From an uncultured Lachnospiraceae bacterium (GTDB taxonomy: Bacteria > Bacillota > Clostridia > Lachnospirales > Lachnospiraceae): 5,372 nucleotides of DNA. Under the pieces are notes generated by a model that saw only the letters and a program-made list of their open reading frames with translations, was not told where the DNA came from and did not search any database. The position numbers and the translations under genes are program-made. The stretch's first letter is position 1. Each line of letters opens with the position of its first letter. The stretch is from contig CACZRA010000410.1 of NCBI GenBank assembly GCA_902783395.1, forward strand, positions 1 through 5,372, written 5' to 3'. Positions 1 through 5,372 of the stretch are shown here, in pieces.

Positions 1-222
1 CTCCGGCACCGGTTCAGGCTCAGGTTCCGGCTCGGGTTCAAATACAGGCTCCGGTACCGGCTCAGGCTCGGGCTCAGGCTCAAATATGGGTGCGGGCTCG
101 AATGCCGCAGGCTCTTCAGCGGGCATCTCCGGCACCGGTTCAGGCTCAGGTTCCGGCTCGGGTTCAAATACAGGCTCCGGTACCGGCTCAGGCTCAGGCT
201 CAAATATGGGCGCAGGCTCGAA
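1..222 (-). repeat. In-frame direct duplication (126-nt period) encoding FEPAPIFEPEPEP...VPE units
   Basis: Bases 1-102 and 127-222 are two copies of one unit. The first 60 bases of each copy (1-60 and 127-186) are identical. The remainder differs by one 6-bp insertion/deletion (a two-codon Glu-Pro step) and two third-position changes (t/c at 91/211 and g/a at 94/214). A 24-base spacer at 103-126 encodes MPAEEPAA. In protein terms, residues 197-228 (32 aa) and 237-270 (34 aa) are the copies. The near-identity at silent positions points to a recent duplication or slipped-strand event. The array may continue beyond position 1. Confidence 0.93.
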
Positions 223-810
223 ATCAGCCGTGATCCCCTCGGCTGCAGCAATCTCAGCCATCAAAGTTGTATTATCATCATCCGGGATCTCTATCTCAGA
301 ATCAAAAGAAGCCTGGAAAACCGGCTCAGGCTCCGGCATCGGAACAGGTGCAGGTGCGGGCTCCGGCATCGGAGCAGGCGCAGGTTCAGGCGCAGGTGCA
401 GGTATCGGTTCATATGCTTCTTCGGGAACTCCGAAGCTCACATCATTAAAGCTTTCAGTATCCGCCATGCTTCCCATCGTGCCGAAGCTCTCGGCACCGG
501 CAACTATGGCATCCGCCGCAGCCATAACATCCGCAGTATCGGCAGCGGACATATCAAAAGGCGATCCTGCCGGAGAAGCAGCTTCATTGTACTCTGCGGC
601 CATCCCCATATCCAAAAAGGAAAGCTGTTCGGCTGAAGTATATGTCCCTTCCATAGGTTCATCCGGCATGATGACCGGTTCTTCCCTTACCGTAGAAGCA
701 CGTCTTGAGCGTCTCTGGGCATCCCGGCTTCTCGTAGTCTGAGCTCCCTCATCGGCAAGTTCCTCGACCGCCTGGGAGAGATCTGCTTTAAAATCCTTGA
801 AAAATCCCAT
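1..810 (-). CDS. Pro/Glu-rich repeat protein, N-terminal part; possible bactofilin (polymer-forming cytoskeletal protein)
   Basis: The frame is open from an ATG at 810 to the window edge, giving 270 codons without a stop; the C-terminus is missing. The start is fixed by a strong AGGAGG site 6 nt upstream. Residues 1-20 (MGFFKDFKADLSQAVEELAD) could form an amphipathic helix, residues 28-42 are Arg-rich, and 43-130 are acidic, Ala/Met-rich and probably disordered. Residues 133-164 are Pro/Ala/Glu-rich, and 197-270 are almost pure EP/VPE/FEP repeats. There is no signal peptide or membrane segment, so the visible part looks cytoplasmic. From memory, the MGFF-DFK-DLSQAVEEL opening resembles clostridial bactofilins, in which a disordered leader precedes a beta-helical DUF583 core. 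That core would lie beyond the edge, so the family call is inference. A TonB-like or other extended Pro-rich spacer protein is an alternative. It follows the deacetylase by 15 nt and is probably the fifth gene of the operon. Confidence 0.85.
   Translation of the reverse strand, partial: MGFFKDFKADLSQAVEELADEGAQTTRSRDAQRRSRRASTVREEPVIMPDEPMEGTYTSAEQLSFLDMGMAAEYNEAASPAGSPFDMSAADTADVMAAADAIVAGAESFGTMGSMADTESFNDVSFGVPEEAYEPIPAPAPEPAPAPMPEPAPAPVPMPEPEPVFQASFDSEIEIPDDDNTTLMAEIAAAEGITADFEPAPIFEPEPEPVPEPVFEPEPEPEPEPVPEMPAEEPAAFEPAPIFEPEPEPEPVPEPVFEPEPEPEPEPVPE
319..414 (-). repeat. Pro/Ala/Glu-rich low-complexity segment with a decapeptide repeat
   Basis: This stretch encodes residues 133-164 of the Pro-rich protein. 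The 15-base string GGCTCCGGCATCGGA on the plus strand occurs at 329-343 and again at 359-373, a 30-nt period, so MPEP recurs every ten residues (M148 and M158). Together with the larger duplication at 1-222, it shows that this gene builds its leader from expanding short Pro-X units. Confidence 0.75.
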
Positions 811-816
811 CTATTT

Positions 817-822
817 CCTCCT
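817..822 (-). promoter_or_regulatory. Ribosome binding site of the Pro/Glu-rich gene
   Basis: On the minus strand AGGAGG lies 6 nt before the ATG at 810, inside the 15-nt gap after the deacetylase stop. It settles the start of a partial gene otherwise hard to place. It is a much better site than those of the two preceding genes, suggesting this gene is translated independently of its upstream neighbour. Confidence 0.85.
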
Positions 823-825
823 GTT

Positions 826-1737
826 TCAATACGCGACCTGCTGGATCACAGGTGTCGTATCGTCTATCACACAAAACTCCACGTCCAGAGCCAAAAGCTC
901 CTCCACTATCTCCGGAAGCGCATCCACTGTGGTGTCATGATTTTCCGAGTCATGAAGAAGGATAATGGCAGAGCGGTATTCGCCTATATTCTCCAGGACG
1001 CCGTTAACAATCGCATCCTTCGGATACGACTGTCCGGTCCGGTCTCCGGGATAGATATTCCAATCGTAATATTCATATCCCCTGTCATGAAGTATATCTG
1101 CGAAGGTTTCCATGGAAAGCCTGCTCACGGTATTGCCGCTGCCTCCCGGAAAACGATAAAGTTTCGTATCTATACCTGTCTCATTATAGATTAGCGAGTG
1201 TATTTTATCAAGGTCGGTTTCAAATGCCTCAGCCGATGAATATATATCAGAATATTTGTGGGAATAAGAATGCATACCTATGGCATTACCCTCATCTACA
1301 ATCCTTTTGTACAGCGGTCTCAGCAGATCGCTTTCAGAAGCAGGACCGTTCACAAAGAATGTGGCTTTAATATTATGTTTTTTAAGGATATCAAGGATCT
1401 CCGATGTGTTCGCGCTCGGCCCGTCATCAAAGGTAAGATAGACCTTGATCCTTTCGTTCCCCTCTGAAGGCATACCGGCAGACTCCCCGGCTCCTTCACC
1501 GAAGGTTATCACGTTAGGGGAGGCTTCCACGTCGGCAGGATCCTCCCGGCCTACAATATAGTTATTGGAAACAACGGTCTGTTCGACATAAGTATTCAGA
1601 GAAACACTGCGGAGCCTGCGGTTGATATCCGCCACCTTCACAAGCGTGATGACAGACAGCACAAGGGCCGCAAGAGAAAGGATAAAAGGAAACGCTATGA
1701 GCGTCTTTTTTATAAGGCGTACCCGTCCGTTATCCAT
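826..1737 (-). CDS. Membrane-anchored polysaccharide deacetylase (NodB homology, carbohydrate esterase family 4)
   Basis: This 303-residue protein should remove acetyl groups from an N-acetylglucosamine polymer, most likely peptidoglycan, outside the membrane. The N-terminus has basic residues (R5, R7, K10, K11) followed by a single hydrophobic helix at about 12-34, which fits a signal anchor with the enzyme outside. A linker of about 60 residues leads to the NodB domain (about 98-295). All five family motifs are visible: TFDDGP (102-107; D104 predicted base, D105 metal ligand), HSYSH (156-160; metal ligands H156 and H160), RFPGG (195-199), DWN (225-227) and LLHDS (260-264; H262). The enzyme therefore looks active and metal-dependent. 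The start overlaps the kinase stop by 8 nt. The only Shine-Dalgarno-like string, GAGG, lies about 13 nt upstream, so translation is probably coupled. The substrate (peptidoglycan versus exopolysaccharide) cannot be settled from sequence; PgdA-type action is the best guess. Confidence 0.95.
   Translation of the reverse strand: MDNGRVRLIKKTLIAFPFILSLAALVLSVITLVKVADINRRLRSVSLNTYVEQTVVSNNYIVGREDPADVEASPNVITFGEGAGESAGMPSEGNERIKVYLTFDDGPSANTSEILDILKKHNIKATFFVNGPASESDLLRPLYKRIVDEGNAIGMHSYSHKYSDIYSSAEAFETDLDKIHSLIYNETGIDTKLYRFPGGSGNTVSRLSMETFADILHDRGYEYYDWNIYPGDRTGQSYPKDAIVNGVLENIGEYRSAIILLHDSENHDTTVDALPEIVEELLALDVEFCVIDDTTPVIQQVAY
1730..1737 (-). promoter_or_regulatory. Stop/start overlap ATGGATAA coupling kinase and deacetylase
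   Basis: The deacetylase ATG (1737-1735) precedes the kinase TAA (1732-1730), giving an 8-nt overlap in different frames. There is no well-placed Shine-Dalgarno (GAGG is about 13 nt away), so terminating ribosomes probably reinitiate here. The arrangement suggests linked amounts of kinase and deacetylase. Confidence 0.65.
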
Positions 1738-3862
1738 TTGTCTGCTCAGCCCTCATTTTACGGATATGCTCCACCACGGTACGGTACAGCTTCATCAGAT
1801 CATCATGATTCTTACCCGCATAATCAATATCTTCATTCTTAACCGCATTTTCCATAGCCTTGGCGTTTTCCGACAGTCCTACGGCTCCTATAGTCAGCGA
1901 GGTGCTCTTAAGGGCATGGACCGCTGTCTTGTAGTCCTCCCAGTTTTTGGTCCGGTACAGCTCCTCTATCTGGTCAAACTGCGGAGAGGAGGCAAATTTA
2001 TCAAGCATCTTACCGTAAAACCTGCTGTTGCCCATGCAGTATTTCAGACCTGTATCCGGATCGATAAGTCCGCTCTCCCGGAGATTGTCCTCATTGTCGG
2101 CTTTATCTGTTTTGTCCGCATCATCAGCACTTCCATCAGGCACGGTCATATTCTCCGCTGTCTCGGTTATAAGGGAGCCGGGCAGATATTTTCTCAGCAT
2201 TTCATCCATTTCCCGAGGCTCTACTGGTTTCGCCAGAAAATCCTGAAATCCGAGAGCCTTGTATTCCGCATCCGCTCCGTTAAGCGCATTTGCGGTTAGG
2301 GCTATCATCACCGTGCTGTCTCCGCCGGGCATCCTGCGGAGCTTAAGCATGGTCTCTACCCCGTCCATCACGGGCATCATGTGATCGATGAACACGATAT
2401 CATATTTCTGCTGTGAAAAGCTGACCAGAGCCTCGGCGCCGCTGGCTGCCGTGACGACCTCCACTCCGTACGGAGAAAGCAGCCCCTTTGCCACATCAAG
2501 GTTCATATCATTATCATCCACGACAAGGACCCTGGCGCCGTTTGCCATGAAGGTAGCCCTGTATGCCTCGGATTCCACTTCCATCATGCGCGCCTCTATA
2601 TCCCCTACCGGTGCAGGATCCGCGATCCGGCATCTCCTTGTATAGGAAAAGGTCGTCCCCTCCCCATAGGTACTCTCCACCCAGATCTTTCCTCCCATCA
2701 GTTCCACAAGCCGCTTGGTTATCGGAAGTCCGAGTCCCGTTCCTTCAACCGAACGGTTCTTCTTCGTATCGACCTGCGTAAAGCTTGAGAAGATATTTTC
2801 CTTATCCTCTTCCTTTATCCCGACACCGGTATCCTTGATGTCCACACGGATACTGCAGTTTTCATCATCATTTCTTTCACATCTCACCTTCAGGAGAATA
2901 TACCCTTTTTTTGTGAATTTCACGGCATTCCCCAGGATATTAATGAGTATCTGCTTGATACGTATCTCATCGCCGTACAGGGACGAGGGCATGTCTTTGT
3001 CTATATCAAGCCTTAATTCCACCGGCTTGTCTCCGAGCCTGATGCGTGTCATGACGACGACATCGCTGAACATGGACGCGACTTCGAACGGTTCGTATTC
3101 GACCTCCATCTTTCCCGATTCGATCTTGGAGAAATCAAGAACATCATTTATTATCGAAAGAAGCGATGCCGACGCGGATTTTATCGTAGTCGCATAATGC
3201 TTCGCCAGCTCATCGCCGCTGTCCCTCAGGATGAATTCCGACATACCGCATATGGCGTTCATGGGAGTGCGTATCTCATGGGACATATTGGCAAGGAAGT
3301 TGCTCTTTGCCTGATCCGCTGTCCTCGCCTGCTCCATGGCATCAACTATCTCGGTCATATCAACAAACATTATATTAAGACCCACGACACTGTCGTCAAG
3401 AGTCATGCGTCTAATATTGATCTGCCAGTCGGGCTTATGCTCAAGAAGAGTGTTTTTGATAAGATAGGGCTCGATCGCATGACCCGCCATAGCGGTTGCG
3501 CATTTTTCGAGAAAAATATGCAGGTCCACCTCATCCATGACACCGGTAAGTATATCCCTGACCGGTACTCCCACCCTGATCTGATCCTTGCTGTATCTGT
3601 CGTTGTATTTCAGGAACACATCGGATGTCATGACCGTCCTGAGCTGGTCATTGGTCAGGATCAGTATATACGGTGAGGTCCTCATCAGCTGGTTGTTGTA
3701 AAACACCTGCCTGGTAATATCCTTCTGGATATATGCCTGTGTGTGGGTAACCTGATCGTTCGCGATCCGCAGGACTTCGTTGTCCTTTTTCAGCCGCCTC
3801 AGTTCACGCTTCAGTTTTTTATTTTCAAGCTCAAGCTGTTTTGTGTCTAACTCGTTATCCAT
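1730..3862 (-). CDS. Soluble hybrid sensor histidine kinase (coiled coil-PAS-like-HisKA-HATPase-REC-HPt)
   Basis: This 710-residue kinase has no membrane segment and should act in the cytoplasm. In order: a charged coiled coil (about 4-35), a PAS-like sensory region (about 55-175), HisKA with SHEIRTP (phospho-acceptor H195), and a HATPase domain with N-box N308/N312, G1 DTGVGI (344-349), F-box F358/F361 and G2 GTGLGLP (374-380). A REC domain (about 443-562) follows with acidic pair D449/D450, acceptor D493 in FIDHMMP, T523 and K545. After an acidic linker (about 565-595) comes an HPt domain (about 598-705) with H649 in AVHALKS. All catalytic residues are present, so a complete H-D-H relay is expected. 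There is no DNA-binding or enzymatic output domain, so a separate response regulator must take the phosphate from H649. The FIST gene 24 nt upstream is the likely sensory partner. The ATG is the first possible start after an in-frame stop (TGA, 3871-3869), but it has no recognisable Shine-Dalgarno. Confidence 0.97.
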   Translation of the reverse strand: MDNELDTKQLELENKKLKRELRRLKKDNEVLRIANDQVTHTQAYIQKDITRQVFYNNQLMRTSPYILILTNDQLRTVMTSDVFLKYNDRYSKDQIRVGVPVRDILTGVMDEVDLHIFLEKCATAMAGHAIEPYLIKNTLLEHKPDWQINIRRMTLDDSVVGLNIMFVDMTEIVDAMEQARTADQAKSNFLANMSHEIRTPMNAICGMSEFILRDSGDELAKHYATTIKSASASLLSIINDVLDFSKIESGKMEVEYEPFEVASMFSDVVVMTRIRLGDKPVELRLDIDKDMPSSLYGDEIRIKQILINILGNAVKFTKKGYILLKVRCERNDDENCSIRVDIKDTGVGIKEEDKENIFSSFTQVDTKKNRSVEGTGLGLPITKRLVELMGGKIWVESTYGEGTTFSYTRRCRIADPAPVGDIEARMMEVESEAYRATFMANGARVLVVDDNDMNLDVAKGLLSPYGVEVVTAASGAEALVSFSQQKYDIVFIDHMMPVMDGVETMLKLRRMPGGDSTVMIALTANALNGADAEYKALGFQDFLAKPVEPREMDEMLRKYLPGSLITETAENMTVPDGSADDADKTDKADNEDNLRESGLIDPDTGLKYCMGNSRFYGKMLDKFASSPQFDQIEELYRTKNWEDYKTAVHALKSTSLTIGAVGLSENAKAMENAVKNEDIDYAGKNHDDLMKLYRTVVEHIRKMRAEQTNG

Positions 3863-3887
3863 GATAGATCATAAAGGTCAAATGCAT
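3855..3887 (-). other. Candidate 10-codon mini-ORF bridging the FIST stop and kinase start
   Basis: On the minus strand an ATG at 3887 shares its A with the FIST stop (TGATG). It opens MHLTFMIYHG and ends at TAA 3857-3855. That stop lies 8 nt into the kinase gene, so the two overlap as ATGGATAA. It has no Shine-Dalgarno of its own. It could act as a reinitiation relay carrying ribosomes from the FIST gene to the kinase start. It may equally be chance in a 24-nt gap; no function is claimed for the peptide. Confidence 0.3.
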
Positions 3888-5083
3888 CACAGTGCAAGTA
3901 TCGTAAACGTAAAGTTGTGGAACATATTGTATTCTTTTCCGGTCTTATTTCCGCGCACCGGACAGAACTCACCGTACGCATAGAGTCCCATTAGCGTCAC
4001 ATCCTCGGGAAGCCTGCTCTTATAGGTCTCCGCCTCTGCCTCGGGTTTGCTTGCAAGAGCCAGAAACCTTGCGACACAGGAGGTACAGAGCAGGGTTCGG
4101 TATTTATTACCGGAAGCCGCAAGCTCCTTGAACATCACATCAAAGGCCTTATCAACGGAATCCTGTACATCCGAACGGTTCAGAAGCCCTATGGTTAGGA
4201 TGGAGCCTTCCGGCATCACTCCGAGGAAAGAGCCCGCTCCTGTCTCATGATTAAGGATCGACAGATTCCTTGCGACTTCCACACTGTCTCCGTTGCCTTT
4301 ATCAATGGATACCATGAAGGGAGACAGTATATAATCACCGAGGACATCCGTCTTATCGGCCTCCATACCTTCCTTTTTCAGCGTATCAAGGAATCTGCCG
4401 TTGCCGACCCTGTATACCATGTTGCTCTTTGATTCCGTGATCTCATATGAAAAGCTTGCCTTATTCTCAATGGAATTGACGCAGACCATCTTGGGACTGA
4501 TATTTCCCGAAATGACAGCCATGACAAGGCCGTTCCTTGTAAGACTGCCGTTGCAGAACACCCTGAACCCGTTGAAGCTGAAACCGTCCGATGCGGTCGC
4601 CCCGTATATCGGAATACCGCCGCAGACATTGCTTAAAGTATTTACAAGGTCATCCCCGGCAACATTGTATTCTTCGGTAACCATTCCGGAATAACTGATG
4701 ACAAGCTTCGGTTCCGAGGAAAGACCGCTCTTTACTTCTTCATATTTTTCCTTTATAAGCTCCCTGTGATTGTCTATATTCAGCTCTTCCGTCATGCCTA
4801 CGGAAAACTCACAGTCGTCATCCGTAAGCAGCATGACAGATATCCCCATTGAGCAATAGCCCTCCCTGCCTGTAAACATGGCCATTGCCGTACATCCTAT
4901 GATCGGAAACTTCCATTTCTCCGCCAGGACAGCGTAAAGTCCGGGATAGTCCGTATCTTCCTCGGTAAACAGGATCGCCATTGTGCTCCTGCCGAGATCA
5001 AAGCCTTCCGCCTGTGCAAAAAGCTCATCCGCCGCTTCTTTAAGATCGTCTATTTCTTCCGTGTACAATGATATCGATCTCAT
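3887..5083 (-). CDS. FIST-domain sensory protein (FIST N and FIST C domains)
   Basis: This 398-residue protein consists of FIST N (about 28-225) and FIST C (about 228-378) only, with no membrane segment, signal peptide or output domain. Supporting features are STMAILFTEED (33-43), the IIGCTA turn (61-66), the IPIYGATASDGFSFNGFRVF block (157-176), NGLVMAVISG (184-193), and the C-terminal GLYAYGEFCPV and MFHNFTFTILAL strings typical of FIST C. FIST proteins are predicted intracellular small-ligand sensors, often encoded beside histidine kinases or GGDEF/EAL/HD-GYP genes, which matches both neighbours here. It probably passes its signal to the hybrid kinase by protein contact. It has nine cysteines, including a CTSC motif at 333-336, so redox or metal sensing is possible but unproven. 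The ATG at 5083 is set by AAGGAGG 6 nt upstream, and the gene begins 1 nt after the HD-GYP stop. The ligand is unknown. Confidence 0.93.
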   Translation of the reverse strand: MRSISLYTEEIDDLKEAADELFAQAEGFDLGRSTMAILFTEEDTDYPGLYAVLAEKWKFPIIGCTAMAMFTGREGYCSMGISVMLLTDDDCEFSVGMTEELNIDNHRELIKEKYEEVKSGLSSEPKLVISYSGMVTEEYNVAGDDLVNTLSNVCGGIPIYGATASDGFSFNGFRVFCNGSLTRNGLVMAVISGNISPKMVCVNSIENKASFSYEITESKSNMVYRVGNGRFLDTLKKEGMEADKTDVLGDYILSPFMVSIDKGNGDSVEVARNLSILNHETGAGSFLGVMPEGSILTIGLLNRSDVQDSVDKAFDVMFKELAASGNKYRTLLCTSCVARFLALASKPEAEAETYKSRLPEDVTLMGLYAYGEFCPVRGNKTGKEYNMFHNFTFTILAL

Positions 5084-5084
5084 A

Positions 5085-5372
5085 TTATGCCTCCTTACTG
5101 CTGATCACGCATGTCTCCCCATGGAGTTTATATTCCGTGTCTTCATCTATCATATCAATCATCAGCTCAGCGATACCCGGATCAAACTGGGTCCCCTTCC
5201 CCTTCTCTATCTCCTCCCTGACTGTATGCTGCGGGAGCGCCTTTCGATAGCTCCGGTCCGATGACATCGCGTCATAGCAGTCCGCGACACATATTATCCG
5301 GGCAATCTCGGGGATATCCTCTCCCGCCTTTCCGTCAGGATAACCTTTCCCGTCATACCTTTCGTGATGCCA
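5085..5372 (-). CDS. HD-GYP domain protein, C-terminal fragment (cyclic-di-GMP phosphodiesterase)
   Basis: The frame enters from the right edge in phase and gives 95 codons to TAA. The first visible residues, WHHERYDGKGYPDG, are the HD-GYP signature: the HHE metal-site histidines and the GYP motif. IARIICVADCYDAMSSDRSYRKALP follows, the conserved helix with D-x-Y-D-A-M and SDR-YR, and then FDPGIAELMIDMI, the usual domain end, with a short tail of about 20 residues. Enzymes of this family hydrolyse c-di-GMP (some act on cGAMP or related dinucleotides) at a di- or tri-metal centre. The HD dyad and any N-terminal REC, PAS or membrane sensor lie outside the window. It is probably upstream of, and co-transcribed with, the FIST gene. 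The internal ATG at 5267 is not the true start, because conserved residues continue upstream of it to the edge. Confidence 0.95.
   Translation of the reverse strand, partial: WHHERYDGKGYPDGKAGEDIPEIARIICVADCYDAMSSDRSYRKALPQHTVREEIEKGKGTQFDPGIAELMIDMIDEDTEYKLHGETCVISSKEA
5090..5096 (-). promoter_or_regulatory. Ribosome binding site of the FIST gene, inside the HD-GYP gene end
   Basis: On the minus strand AAGGAGG sits 6 nt before the ATG at 5083 and overlaps the last codons (Lys-Glu-Ala) of the HD-GYP gene. It is a near-perfect Shine-Dalgarno. It fixes the FIST start and shows that the two genes share a transcript, because only one base separates the TAA (5087-5085) from the ATG. Confidence 0.88.

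Noticed and set aside
1..222. CRISPR array or intergenic repeat
   Set aside because: There are only two copies, the period is 126 nt with no unique spacers of constant size, and the repeats are in frame and low-complexity coding sequence.
86..742. Plus-strand open frame of 218 codons rich in Gly-Ser repeats
   Set aside because: It is the antisense mirror of Glu-Pro codons: complementing GAG-CCT/GAA-CCG runs gives GGC-TCA-type Gly-Ser runs. It has no ribosome site, whereas the minus-strand frame has a strong one and continues the operon.
811..825. A promoter or terminator between the deacetylase and the Pro/Glu-rich gene
   Set aside because: The gap is only 15 nt and is filled by the Shine-Dalgarno region; there is no inverted repeat or T-tract.
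1622..2299. Plus-strand open frame of 225 codons
   Set aside because: It lies antisense to the HPt and REC parts of the kinase and the N-terminus of the deacetylase, both firmly identified by motifs; its translation shows no recognisable domain.
2715..3676. Two adjacent plus-strand open frames of about 160 codons each
   Set aside because: They are antisense to the HATPase, HisKA and PAS-like regions of the kinase and show no domain or ribosome site; they are by-products of codon bias on the true strand.
4378..4629. Minus-strand 83-codon frame inside the FIST gene
   Set aside because: It is out of frame within conserved FIST sequence and low in plausible protein features.
5085..5267. A 60-residue stand-alone protein starting at the ATG at 5267
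   Set aside because: The same frame stays open to the window edge and upstream residues are the conserved HD-GYP signature, so this ATG is an internal Met of a truncated gene.

Overview
The window is a compact block of five co-directional genes, all on the minus strand and read from right to left: (1) the C-terminal end of an HD-GYP cyclic-di-GMP phosphodiesterase, (2) a FIST-domain sensor protein, (3) a soluble hybrid histidine kinase with PAS-like, HisKA, HATPase, REC and HPt modules, (4) a membrane-anchored NodB-type polysaccharide deacetylase, and (5) the N-terminal 270 residues of a Pro/Glu-rich repeat protein whose first 20 residues resemble clostridial bactofilin-type (polymer-forming cytoskeletal) proteins. 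The outer two genes run off the window edges. The gaps are 1 nt, 24 nt, an 8-nt overlap and 15 nt, so the set reads as one operon. No stretch over 25 bp lacks a gene, and I see no promoter, terminator, RNA gene, mobile element or CRISPR. Long plus-strand open frames exist but are antisense shadows.

The style (AGGAGG ribosome sites, tightly packed signalling genes, a hybrid kinase ending REC-HPt with a typical FIDHMMPVMDG acceptor site, mid-range GC of roughly 50%) suggests a Bacillota organism, most likely a Lachnospiraceae-type anaerobe. This is inferred from protein style only; no phylogenetic marker is present.

Working model: the FIST protein senses a small ligand or redox cue and works with the hybrid kinase encoded next to it. 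Phosphate would move H195 -> D493 -> H649 inside the kinase and then to a response regulator not visible here. The HD-GYP protein, whose N-terminus is outside the window, is one candidate receiver. The downstream deacetylase acts on peptidoglycan or another GlcNAc polymer outside the membrane, and the last gene may be a cytoskeletal scaffold. The cluster therefore looks like a sensing, phosphorelay and c-di-GMP module tied to cell-envelope modification.

The most unusual sequence-level details are a 10-codon mini-ORF bridging the FIST stop and the kinase start, the same ATGGATAA 8-nt overlap at two consecutive junctions, and a recent in-frame 126-nt-period duplication in the Pro/Glu-rich gene.
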